A stretch of DNA of 64,000 nt, taken from positions 2,848,501-2,912,500 of the forward strand of contig OX419345.1 of the NCBI GenBank assembly GCA_948470475.1. The letters run 5' to 3'. The notes below the pieces were generated by a model. The model saw only the letters and a list, made by a program, of their open reading frames with translations, searched no databases and had not been told where the DNA came from. Origin of the DNA: Galaxea fascicularis. Its lineage: Eukaryota; Cnidaria; Anthozoa; Scleractinia; Euphylliidae. Position 1 is the stretch's first letter, and each line of letters opens with the position of its first letter. A program made the translations under genes and the position numbers. Below, piece after piece: positions 1-10,744 of the stretch.

Positions 1-385
1 CACCCGTTCAGGGGCTTTTCAGGGACAATGAACACAAAAGAGTTAAGAATCCCAACTGGCGAGAGGTACACCACTTGGCTATTTACAAGGATGACCGAGC
101 TGTTGAACAACGAACTGCCCAGACCAACAGCAGTGAGTGATCAGAGTGGGACTGAGCCTTGGACTTACAGATGGCAAGTCTCTAGGCTACTTTGCGACGT
201 TATCCACAGACTCAAAACTAGGAACCACCTTGAATATCATAAGTAGTACCACAGAAAGGTACTACACGGTAGCTTTCATTTGACAGGACAGATGTAAGGA
301 TTTTACCCACAGACTCAAAAATCACAACCCGGCTTGAAAGATGAAGATTTGATTCAACACAAATCATTCTACTGTCCAATGCTAC
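1..385. repeat. TAF2 intron with a ~104-bp direct repeat
   Basis: This stretch lies in the TAF2 intron after exon 19. Two related units, around 198-240 and 301-345, share a CCACAGACTCAAAA core about 104 bases apart, and look like a low-copy tandem repeat. A plus-strand reading frame (28-246) crosses the first unit, but it has no splice context and no family that I recognise, so I treat it as repeat-derived. The remaining TAF2 exons are outside the window. Confidence 0.45.
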
Positions 386-3300
386 CTCGCTCTGAGCGAT
401 GACATCTCTCTCGTGTCTCAGTTGATACTGCCACATGTAGTCAGGTTGCTCAAACGTCACATGACGCAGCCAGGTTACTTCAGGGTCAATTCGAACCCAC
501 AGCACGGGTGAATCAGAACTGTCATCAGAAAGACAGAAAAAACATCAGAAACCAGGGATCAAGTGGTGAAATGAGGTTACTGTTATCAATAACTCTCTGC
601 GGAGGAACTTCATCGGAATCATTTCCTCTTTTAAATTGTCTTAGAAAGGGTGACGTTCAGCTAGGCCCAACTTAATTGGGATAAAGTTAAGGTGATATAT
701 AAATAAAATTTTTGGGATCTTTGGCTAATCAGCGAGGTAGTTTTGTGGTAAGGGAAAAAGCGTAGCAAAAGAAATGTTCAGGGGTTTGATCATGGGTTGG
801 AAATTACCTTCTTTTTAAAAGGGGAGACTTCCTATATACCAGTTGACAATTTTTTCTGAGTGTCTTAAAAATGGCAACGACCGTTTACAAAAGGGAAATT
901 TGTGGTGACTCCATACAGAAGCAACTATACGTACTCCATGGCATCAAGGTTCATATCGACTTCTTCCCCTGTCATAAGTGGAATTTTCTTTTTCTTGTTT
1001 CTGTTGTTGAAAAGATAACACATTTTTAGAAAAGTTACATAAAGAGGTCAAGATACAAGACAAAAGCCTCAAAAATCACAAAATCCGCTTAGAAAAGCTT
1101 GATAATAATCGACATAAATAAAATTAAATGAAAAGGTCTAACTTGAAGAATTGTTTCTACCATGTACCTTCAGTTTATGACTGTTAGACCTAACTTGACA
1201 TTGTTCCTTAGATTAGTTCATATCCGAAATTAATCGGCGGCCAAAACGGACCAAAAGAAGCCAGCTAAATATAAAGGTTGACAAGACGATAGAACCGGTA
1301 ATGTCCTCTCCAAGTTCACGACGCTTGCAACTTCGAGGTAAATCGGAGAATTTCAAAACTATGACTACAAGACAAACAATCCATAATGCTCGATTTAACA
1401 CCAATTTTGCGCGATCTACCATTTTCAGAAATACCACTCACTACACCTGACAAGTAACTTGCTTTTCATCTTACCTACGACTCTTGGAGTGGCATGGCAG
1501 CTCATGCCGGCTGTAAGTATCTTCAATCTGAACTGTGTGGTTGAATGACCCGTCCAGTTCCTGTATACAAACTGTGAGAGGACCCTAACAACAAGAAACT
1601 CAATCATTTACACATTGCGTTCACACGGTTGTGAAAAGAAATATTAATTTTATTTTAGTTATGCTAACAGTTGCTTGCACCCTATAATCAATTATCAGAG
1701 TGTGCTCTGTTTATTACTTTAAACCAGTTTTAGTTTTGCCTTTTCCTAGAACTATTGTCTTTTCTTTGCCTAAAAATCGTGACATTCGAACATACTGAAT
1801 TAAAAACCACAGAATAAAATTCATTTCACCATAATCAGCTTAGGAACAAACACAGAGATCTCAAAAAACTTAAACACAAACCGGGCACCTAAATGATTGT
1901 TTCCCTTACCACATACTTGGCTGTTCCTCGTGACATGTCTTGCTTGATTTCAAGCTCAACAATGTTACGTTTTCTGTTGAAAACAAAGCTGCCATGGAAT
2001 TTAGCAACACCACTATGACAACTATAAAGAAAGTCAAGGAAATAAACTACAATTTTATTAACCTCTATTTAAGCTGGAAATTTGACAGTCAACACTGCTA
2101 CACTGCAACATTATAATGTGTCAGGCAACACCAATGAATAGCTATCTTTCTGCCAAGCTTAAATCAAGAGCAAATCAAGTGATAAAGACTGTACGTTTTT
2201 GTAGAATTACAAGAGCTTTTGGAAGATAGACAGCAACCTGACAATTTTGGGTGGGACCTCTTTGCCATTAAATACTGATTGGAAGATAAAATCTAGACTG
2301 TATAGAGGAATGATACATTCATAGTTCATAGCAATTTTTCATGGACGATGTTTGTCCAAAGAGGAAAGGGGCAATGAGGTTAACCCTATGTGGAGCCAGT
2401 GCCAACCCAAAGGCCAGACCGCTGGAACCACATCCTCTACTCTTTGTGATCATGCAGTATGTGGGTTTGTTAAATGTCCCGCAAAGTTATCATGAACAAG
2501 AGTTGTGTTTTAAGTGGCACACTGGATTTCAGATGAGGATACATCCACTGATCCACAAACACATTAATATCCTTCCCAGAGACTGTTGATATTGACTTTA
2601 GGAACTGTTACAAAAGAGAAATAGAAAAGATTAAGTCAATGAGATCAAGATAATGTTATTCCCTTCTCTTGCATATTAAAGTAAATTAGAGTAACTGTTA
2701 AATTAAGAATAAAAGCAAAAAGCTGTAATAAAAATCAAAGGCACTATACTATGTCTAAGTCCAGTGTTCCAAATAACTTTTAGAGTTCATGGGTCAGTAG
2801 ATGTGGGTCTTCCCAAAATTTCTTACTCAACAACTCAGTGTGTCAGGTCAGGGAGCCAACTTTCTTGGGCTTTTGATTCGAGAACCTGCTCTTCTCGGGA
2901 ACACTGTAAGTTGCATATGGGTCATCAGGATTGATGTCCTTTACTCTTGTAAAATACTCGAGTCAAGATCAGCTAAGATTAGGTATGTGATAATAAGCCA
3001 AGGTTCTACACCCTTTCAGGCATGTAATTCCAAATACAAGGTTGCTTTCAAAGTCTGGAAGCTCAGTTTACACTTGATTTGCTCGTAATGAGCTTAGTAA
3101 AACTACGTTCACCTTGGGGCTAAGATTGTTTTGTTCAAGCCTTACCCCACTAGTGGAGAGAAGAAGGTTTGTCCAGAGACTGTAGTCAGCTTTGGGCTGT
3201 GCTGCACTGTTAGCAAGTGACAGAAGCTTGTTAAAGACCTGTTTGTTAGGAAAAGCACAGTAATGTATTGTTGCCACATATAAATAATTACCATGCACAG

Positions 3301-5033
3301 TCCAACAGAACCCAAACCACTGAGATTGCTGGCAGCCTTGTTTTGTGTCATTTTAAAAACAGGCCACAATAAAAAGGTGAAACCTGGAGCAATCAAGTTG
3401 AGAGAGCTACAGTGTACATGAGAGGCCAAATCCAAATATCTCCTGCTTTCATTTACTCGTTGTTCAGTTTATACCTCACTGTGTCAATGGTTTGCAATCT
3501 CAACTATCCAGGGACTGCCAGGAATGTAAGGACCACTCTGGAACCTTAACTCTTCAAGCCCTTGGATCAATATGAATATTCTCTTCACTTAACCAGCTCC
3601 AGATGTGTCTTATGGCATCTGTTCAACAAGCAGGGCATTCAAACACTAGTGATCATTTTGTATATTCTCAAAAATTACATGCTTCTCTAGTAGTAACAAT
3701 GCAAGGAGAAATTGCATGCTGTTGAAACCTGCAGCAAGGGTTCCTGTCCAATGCGCATCTCAATCATTCTCATAACAAGGTGTGACTTGCTCCAGATGAT
3801 CTCCAGGTTCCTTCCTGATGTCAGATGAGGGTGCAAGTGAGGGCTCCCCTGAGATGGGGATTCTGGTGCATGTCCTGAGGAGGAGCCTGTGGCACTCGGT
3901 ATGGATAATGACCCTGAATTATGAAGTGGAGGGATTCCAGGGCCTTGCATTTCATAACAGCACACCTGTCTGGACTCCTTTGGGAGGAGATAACAGATAA
4001 TTCTGTTAAGCTGAACCCCCAAAGACAAATGCCTTGAAAGAATAAATGTAGCAGTCTTTTGTGGGAATCTACCCACAAGCATCAATACAAATTCAAGCAA
4101 GTGGCTGATTGCTAAAGGTTGACAATAACTTCAAGGAGTAAAAATAAGGAAAACCAGAGTGTTAGTATAAGTAAAAATTACTTTCAACCCTGTTGATGTA
4201 AAGCTCCCTTGATTAGTAAATGTAAACAGGGTTATGAATCTGTTATAACCAAATTATCATTATCATTAGATTATCGCTGACCCTCCAGGTAGCTCTGTAC
4301 ATACCATAACAAAGTTGTAATGAATAGGATACCAAATATGACAACAGTTTGCAAAGTGATCCTTATGAATGTGATTTGCGGATAACAACTTTTTTATGTG
4401 ATACTAACCGCTCTTATCCATTGCCTGTATTCATTGTTACCAAACATCTTTTTCATAAATAAACCAAACAAGTATCCAGACACTCCCCTGGCGAGCCACA
4501 AATCAGACCTGTTGATGAGATTAATGATTTCTTGTCATGATTCAGTTTACAGCAATGCAAGAATGTGTTCCTGTAATAGTACCAGATTCAATCTTAATTC
4601 GTTTCAATAATTAGCCACGAGATTGCTTGTCCCACAAAATCAAAACCACCAAATTTTACTTGTTTAGTGTACATTCACTGATTTGTCTGTAAGTATGTGT
4701 ATTCTGGCACATACCATGTCTGTATACAGAGATAGCATCCAAAAAACTGCTCTGCTAATGCCTTTGAAAGACATTTTCTTGTTTCAAATCCCTGATCAAT
4801 GATTCTTGAAGAGTGAAGGAGACTTGTACTGGAATAAAAGAGCACAGCATAGAATTACTGCAAAGTCCTGAATGTAAAGTGAAGTTTGCATTCCTAAAGG
4901 ACAAAGCCAGGTAAGTCAAATTTGAGCTATTACAGAGATTTAGCATCATGTTTACAGCCAACGGCAAACAGCAAACGGCAAACGGCAAATGGCAAACGGC
5001 AGGCCGCCGCTTGTCATAAAACCAAGAAAACTC

Positions 5034-5065
<32 letters not shown>

Positions 5066-5074
5066 ATTGCTTTG

Positions 5075-5106
<32 letters not shown>

Positions 5107-8100
5107 GACCAAATAAATTTCACGAGTTTTTGGTAAATGGCAAATTTTAGCCTGATGTTTGCCGTTTGCTGTAAACGCGATGCTAAATCTCTCTATTATT
5201 GGAGAACCTCACAAAATAGGAAAGTATCAAAACACTTACTTAAAAATAGTCATGGATGCATATGGAGACAGAATATCATAAGCTTGATCCACAAACACTT
5301 GTTTATAGTAGGTATAAGGATAGCGACAGCTGAGGTACTCTTCATAGAATTCAAATGCTTCATGAAGAAATGCTGTTGTGTTTTTAAGAACTGGAAGCAG
5401 CCCAGGTAGACAGAAGTGGGTGACTTCAGGCATAATAGGATCCACATGGATCTCAAAAGGTCTGCAAAGATAAAAAATAGAATTTCAGTTGCATCTGTTG
5501 GTTATCATAAGTCCGTCTTCACAACATTAAGGGGTGCATAAGGCCTCTTATGAGGAAGAGCCTCTGTTGGTCACACAACCTGCACCCAACCCTGAGATGT
5601 GTGTTAGGTCAGATCCAACACTTGGAGCATTATTATGTTCCCCACTCTACTCATCTTTTCTACAGCAGGGTTTGAGCAACACTATGTGTAACTTCGAGTC
5701 CGCCAGGATATTTGGAAGATCCTCCCAATTTTTTTGGTGACATTCTTGCAACAAATGTCAAGCTTTTTTTCCTGTAATATCCCCAGAACTATGTCATAAT
5801 TCCCAGAAAAATTCCCAAGTCTCCAGATTCCTGGAAGAATTTTGTTTTTCTTCCAAAACAGGTCTGGTTAGAGTTGTCATCCTCTGTTTTTCTACATCCC
5901 TAGAAAAAGCCTAAATTCTGCTGCAATTTGGGTTTGGACAAAAGCATTATTTTGTTCTTTACGTCATCCACACATTTCTCGCAATGGCAGCCAGGAAAGC
6001 TCATTAAGACATAAAAAAAACATCTCACCCTTAAACTTCCTTTTTTTCACAATCTGCATGTTTGATCAACTAGTATCAGTAACAATTTGGAGGCACAGAA
6101 TATTGTGAGCCTCTTCAGGTGCTAAATCCTGCATTTCACATTTCAGTAAAATCTGAGAAAAAATAACTTACCCAACCGCCAAGGCAATATTGGGAGCTGA
6201 TGTAGGAATGCTCAATGAATAGTGATATGTTTTTCGTTTTTCATCTGTTGATAAAACCTGTACGGAATAAAAAATAAGTTACTGTAAGACTGGCAAACCT
6301 ACTGCTTTAATTCATGCTAAAACAATTATAAAATGATTTTTAAATTAAATTTTGGTATACTGAAACTGTGATACAAAATACACTTTGAATTCTCTTTAAC
6401 CAATTGAAAACAGTTTCCTACCATCTCTATCAGATCTCCACAGCTGACTGCCACCATATCTCTGTCGACTGTAATGTCAATGTTCCATGTACAGAGCTCA
6501 GAATATGAATCAACACAGGGAAACCACAACCTACGTTGGGAAAATAAAATTAATGTAATTTTTGGTTATCATTGCAACTGAACAGCTGAACTTCAAACAA
6601 ACACATTGGCCCTGTTAGACACATAGCAACAAACCTGCATCTCAAGGGGGGGGAAGGGGGTGTAATTCTATGCAAACGCCATTACATTTTAACCAGATCA
6701 CCACTAATATAGCTGTTTAATTTACCTGGAAGAATTAGCACATCCATAACTGAATAAGTGAGCTGATCGCTGCAAAAAAGTACCAATAAAAGCGAAAACC
6801 TGAATTAGATTGAACAAGAGCAAGTTAAGAAATATTAACGCTTTACGCATGCACAAACTCGTGTAAATACCTGGGCCATAGTTCCTTCTCCTTTGGGAAT
6901 AACAAACTGAATCCCCCCTTCAGGGTGTTCAAGAGAAAACTCAATGCTCACACGGAACTGACGGCATTCTGAAATTATAATAACAGCACACAAAAGATCT
7001 TAAGCCACACTTGTAAATGGCTAACTGGTCTGAATCTCACATGCTGGGATTCTTAATCTGTTATGTTCTGTTGCTTGTCTAATTTTGCTTTACTAACTGT
7101 ATCTTAGGATTATCTATACATTTCATCTCAAATTTAGGATTAATTTATCCTATATGAATCAAATTCACTCACAAGTAGAACATACTGTATATAAATTTAA
7201 TATTCTAACCATTTGCACATGCTAAGACTTCTTTGGGAATCCTGACAGTCAATTCTCCACCCCCTGTCTCTGGATCAACTGCATTTACAGCACTCTGCAA
7301 ACTGCTCAAAAAATAATCCAGATTCCTCCTGAAAAATGCAAAATAAAATGCAAATTTGGAATGGCCTTCTTTCAAAGTTATAGATGGAAGAGGAAGACAT
7401 TATAATATAGTATTGTTGTTGCTGTTGTTGTCCGGTAATATTTTCCATTTACACAACTGGCTCTTAGCTGCCAAAACCTCAGTGAAACCTGGTGTAGAAC
7501 AAAACAGTCTTTTGCAAAATAAATGTACTGCCTACTTTTTGTTATCTGAACAGATAACTTTGCCTGGATCATCCATCTGAAATCCTGCATCATACCAGTC
7601 ATGTTCTCCAGTTTTTCGTTCATCACGAATACGCACCCGCATAATTCATATATCATGTTAAGGAGTTAACAAAGACAAAAACAAAAACAAAGACAAAGAC
7701 AGACAAAGTTCAAGGACTGAAAATAAGACATGATTTATGTTACATTGATCTCACTGAAAATCAGTTTTCTTGTCATTGCTGTTGCTCTTGTTGTTATTTG
7801 ACTTGGCCTTTAAATTCAACATACATGTTTTAAAGTCAATTTCTAATGGAATGCAACCTTTAATAGTCAAATAAAGGTAATATTTTAAGCAAAAGACAAA
7901 TTAAAATTTTGATATTTAAGTCTTTCAATATATAGAAATATCTGGAGAGCCAACCCCAAGTGCTCACTGAGGAATTAATAAAAATTCTAGTGGTATTGCA
8001 TCAGAATGACCACCCTGACTGAAAACAGTTGCACCTTGATCTACTCCAAACCGGATAAATTACTGGAAATATTTATTAAATATTGAAAGGATATTGCACT

Positions 8101-10744
8101 GTTTGTAGTTCAGTTTTACCCTTGTGAGATTGTTTGCCAAGGGCAGGATTTTCAATTCCACATATCCCTGGAAGAGGCACAAAGACAACTATCACCTTGA
8201 GTCCTCGATCATAGAAACAAAACACATCATGCTTTGCACAACAAGTTAAGAGGAATTTCTCAAAGTAACACAATGTTGCCAGTAGCTGGCAACCTCTACA
8301 CTTAAAGCAGCCAACATGTTGTGGAAAAGCGAAGAAAACAAGGATGAGAACCACTGTTCTCATAAAGTAATGATACAGTATCTCCAACAAGTTGTGTCTT
8401 TTTTGTTTTCTTCCAATGATGCACCTATCAATGTTAAGGCTGGTTCTCACTAGCGCACAAGCATAAGCACAAGCATAAGCATAACATAAGCATAAGCAAG
8501 TGAGAACACCCGCGACATAAGCATAAGCATAAACAGAAGAACGAACCCACTTATTTGTGACCTCTCACGCGAAAACGTTCCTAACGATTAGCCGTTTTTG
8601 CACGGATAGCCGTTCGGAATCCGTTCTTTAGCCGTTCGAACGGGCTGAGATACCGTTCGAACGGCTCGAGCTATCCGTTCAGAAAATATTGTCATCCGTT
8701 CGAACGGCTCGAGCCATCCGTTCAGAAAATATTGTCATCCGTTCGAACGGCTCGATCTATCCGTTCAAAAAATATTGTCATCCGTTTGAACGGCTTGATC
8801 TATCCGTTCAGAAAATATTGTCATCCGTTCGAACGGCTCGATCTATCCGTTAAAAAAATACTGAGGTCGACACAATAAACTGTTCACCCACGCGAAAACC
8901 TTTCATCGAGTATTCACCGCCGTAATTGACCGAGACCGCATCACATCACGATTAATTTATGACAACAAGATATTTTGTACCACGCTGTTTTGATGTTCAC
9001 TGAAACGCCCCTCCGTTAAACTGACGAAACTGCTTGTTAGATGTTTGAATGCTCCTTGAAAGTCATTTTACGTTAACTTAGCGTTCGAACGACTTGCGTT
9101 TGTGGCATTCTGAAAGCTCATCCGCAGTCACGCTGTTACTCCACGCTGATTGGATGATGGTAAAGAATGCATCCAATCAGCGTGGAGCAAACAGCGGGAC
9201 TGTTGTTGTTAGCACACGAAATCCCGGCCGCGGATGCTGGTCGCTTTGAAGCTGTATTTCTGGAAAATTATTTGGCGGTTAGCACTTGTGTTTTAAATGG
9301 ATCTTCGATTGAATGCCACGAGAAGAAGCATCAACCTTTCAGTTTATCTGGTGTGGGACAGCTTGAGAATTAGTTTAGACAAAACATACGTAGAATTATT
9401 CAGTATGCAAATGACGAGTGTCGTGAATCTCGCATGTAAACAATAAATAATCTATTAACATTTACATTCGCAAGTGTCCGAAATTTACGCCACTAAACTC
9501 GGGGGAAGTTTCACATGCGTTACATCTTTTGATCTTTCCACAACTAGAAATAAATCAGTACCGAACCATGCGGCAAAATTTTGCGAGTAAACGCGGATTT
9601 TGATTTTTGTCCGGCGAAAACGAATTTGCTTTTGATTCAATCAGTTCTCAGATAAGAACCATAACTTGACCTTGCTGTTTTTCATTGTTAACTTATTAAA
9701 ATATCGTATGTTGTTATTCAGCCGTTCGACCTTGGCCGTTCACAAATTTTCCTCATCCGTTCAGCCGTTCGACCTCATCCGTTCAAAATGTTTCATCATC
9801 CGTTCAGACGTTCGACCTCATCCGTTCAAAAATTTTCCTCAGCCGTTCAGCCGTTCGACCTCATCCGTTCAAAATTTTTCATCATCCGTTCAGTCGTTCG
9901 ACCTTATCCGTTCAAAAATTTTCCTCAGCCGTTCAGCCGTTCGACCTCATCCGTTCAAAAATTTTCTTGAGCCGTTCAGCCGTTCCATGTATCCGTTTTG
10001 AACGGTTTGTAGACCCGTTTCTTATCCGTTCACTTGCCGTGCGTTCAGCCGTTCGAACGGATACCGTAAGGAACGTTATTGCGTGAGAGGTCACATTTGT
10101 CTTATGCTGTTCTCACTTGCGCATAAGCATAAGCATAAGCACAAGAAAAACGAACACGTTTGTTTTTCTTGTGCTTATGCTTATGCTTATGCGCAAGTGA
10201 GAACAGCATAAGACAAATAAGTGGGTTCGTTCTTCTGTTTATGCTTATGCTTATGTCGCGGGTGTTCTCACTTGCTTATGCTTATGTTATGCTTATGCTT
10301 GTGCTTATGCTTGTGCGCTAGTGAGAACCAGCCTTTAAGCAGCAGGGGGGGGCAGGCTGGGCATTGGTGGGGGATTTGGCCTCGCTTAATTTTTTTTATT
10401 TTTTCCCCAGGGATGTTATCATTGACAACAAAGCAGTTGGCTTTAACAATTATTTCCTAATGAATCAAAGAGACAGCTCTAAATTACTCACAAAAAGGCA
10501 TTTCCGCTTGAAGTCGATTGACGTAATGCAAAGCGTCTGATGGAGCGTAAAGAAAACAGCAGGAGGAAACAGAACGTAAACATACAAAGCTACTCATCAA
10601 CAGCAGCCTTCAAACAGCTTCAAAACAAATCTGACAAGACCACACGTGAATAGTGTAGATGTGCTACAAAACAGGTGAATTTAACAAAAATAAAAGGAAT
10701 ACTTATAATTTAAAGTTCCTGGGAGATTCACTGCCTTTCTTCAT
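386..10744 (-). CDS. TAF2: TAF2, transcription initiation factor TFIID subunit 2 (N-terminal part; 3' end outside window)
   Basis: TAF2 is the ~150-kDa TFIID subunit that helps bind the Initiator/core promoter; it has an M1-aminopeptidase-like fold without protease activity (family knowledge). Nineteen exons give 673 codons with consistent phases and near-continuous similarity to animal TAF2: [12 protein letters not shown] at the start, [84 protein letters not shown] and [17 protein letters not shown]. The M1 zinc motif HExxH is replaced by KALAE in KALAEQFFG (residues ~338-346), as expected for a non-catalytic member. The start was chosen at 10744 by alignment. Oddities: an in-frame TAA directly after codon 13 and two U12-type introns. 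About half of the protein (HEAT-repeat region and tail) lies beyond the left edge. Confidence 0.95.
2022..2542 (-). other. U12-type GT-AG intron (TAF2 intron 15)
   Basis: The 5' splice site reads GTATCCTCAT, close to the minor-spliceosome consensus GTATCCTTT. A perfect branch motif TTCCTTGAC (2041-2033) lies 12 nt before the AG. The flanking exons join in phase (QW + I-C-H-S-G-V), matching the family pattern QW..xSGVxKF. Confidence 0.8.
2803..2960 (-). other. Orphan coding-like fragment in TAF2 intron 14
   Basis: On the minus strand a 38-codon open stretch reads [17 protein letters not shown] and then [19 protein letters not shown] before a stop. It has coding-like composition but no convincing acceptor, and nothing similar exists in known TAF2. 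It is probably a relic of a dispersed repeat or gene fragment. I do not recognise the family. Confidence 0.3.
7648..8094 (-). other. U12-type intron with AT-AT ends (TAF2 intron 3)
   Basis: The intron begins ATATCCTTTC, an exact match to the AT-AC-class U12 donor. A near-perfect branch motif CTCCTTAAC lies at 7665-7657. The only junction that restores the conserved [10 protein letters not shown] reading is at 7648/7647, about 10 nt after the branch A, which makes the terminal dinucleotides AT-AT rather than AT-AC. No AG or AC lies at a usable distance from the branch. Confidence 0.75.
8650..8863. repeat. 43-bp tandem repeat array, left arm
   Basis: About five units of the type ATCCGTTCGAACGGCTCGAG plus CCATCCGTTCAGAAAATATTGTC, each 43 bp long. 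Each unit contains a small CCGTTCGAACGG palindrome. Confidence 0.85.
9720..9998. repeat. 43-bp tandem repeat array, right arm
   Basis: Six to seven units of the type ATCCGTTCAGCCGTTCGACC plus TCATCCGTTCAAAAATTTTCCTC, again exactly 43 bp and sharing the CCGTTC core with the left array. Because 43 is not a multiple of 3, the array stays open in several frames, which explains the spurious ORFs here. Confidence 0.85.
10095..10219. repeat. 125-bp near-perfect palindrome
   Basis: Two arms of about 60 bp (ATTTGTCTTATGCTGTTCTC inward) meet around 10153. The arms repeat the (CATAAG)n module of the outer terminal repeats, which suggests one terminal segment was copied in inverted orientation inside the element. 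Confidence 0.8.

Larger units (their letters stand above)
8437..10334. mobile_element. Nested inverted-repeat transposon, PIF/Harbinger-like non-autonomous element
   Basis: The termini are perfect inverted repeats starting AGGCTGGTTCTCACTAGCG and continuing about 120 bp in (AAGCAT)-rich sequence. The flanks carry a 3-bp duplication TTA (8434-8436 and 10335-10337), and a TTA target duplication is typical of PIF/Harbinger elements. The target is another repeat family, whose unoccupied copies occur near 61981 and 62417-62440. The interior has a second inverted pair beginning CCTCTCACGCG (around 8562, mirrored around 10095), two arrays of 43-bp repeats, and a 125-bp palindrome near the right end. 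There is no transposase ORF. The element lies in TAF2 intron 2. Confidence 0.75.
386..10744 (-). other. TAF2: TAF2 exon map
   Basis: Exons in transcript order: 10744-10706, 10536-10492, 8167-8095, 7647-7536, 7328-7210, 6968-6871, 6769-6726, 6530-6422, 6257-6172, 5461-5240, 4828-4715, 4508-4409, 4010-3729, 3238-3146, 2604-2543, 2021-1910, 1584-1475, 1000-935, 518-386. Reading phase is conserved across every junction. All introns are GT-AG except the one between exons 3 and 4 (AT-AT). The exon 15/16 intron is GT-AG with U12 signals. Exon 13 (282 nt) carries a Ser/Pro/His-rich insert between LNRIICY and the conserved [10 protein letters not shown] read it as one uninterrupted exon. Confidence 0.85.

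Noticed and set aside
28..246. 72-residue plus-strand ORF at the left edge
   Set aside because: Overlaps a tandem repeat in a TAF2 intron, opposite to the gene, with no recognised domain.
8076..8450. 124-residue minus-strand ORF
   Set aside because: Uses a different frame from the TAF2 exon it overlaps (8167-8095); the conserved TAF2 frame is the real one.
8650..8863. Regular repeats that might suggest a CRISPR array
   Set aside because: There are no unique spacers; the units are head-to-tail satellite copies in a eukaryotic transposon.
9666..10001. ORFs of 111 and 60 residues ([19 protein letters not shown])
   Set aside because: They are translations of the 43-bp tandem array, open in several frames because the period is not a multiple of three.
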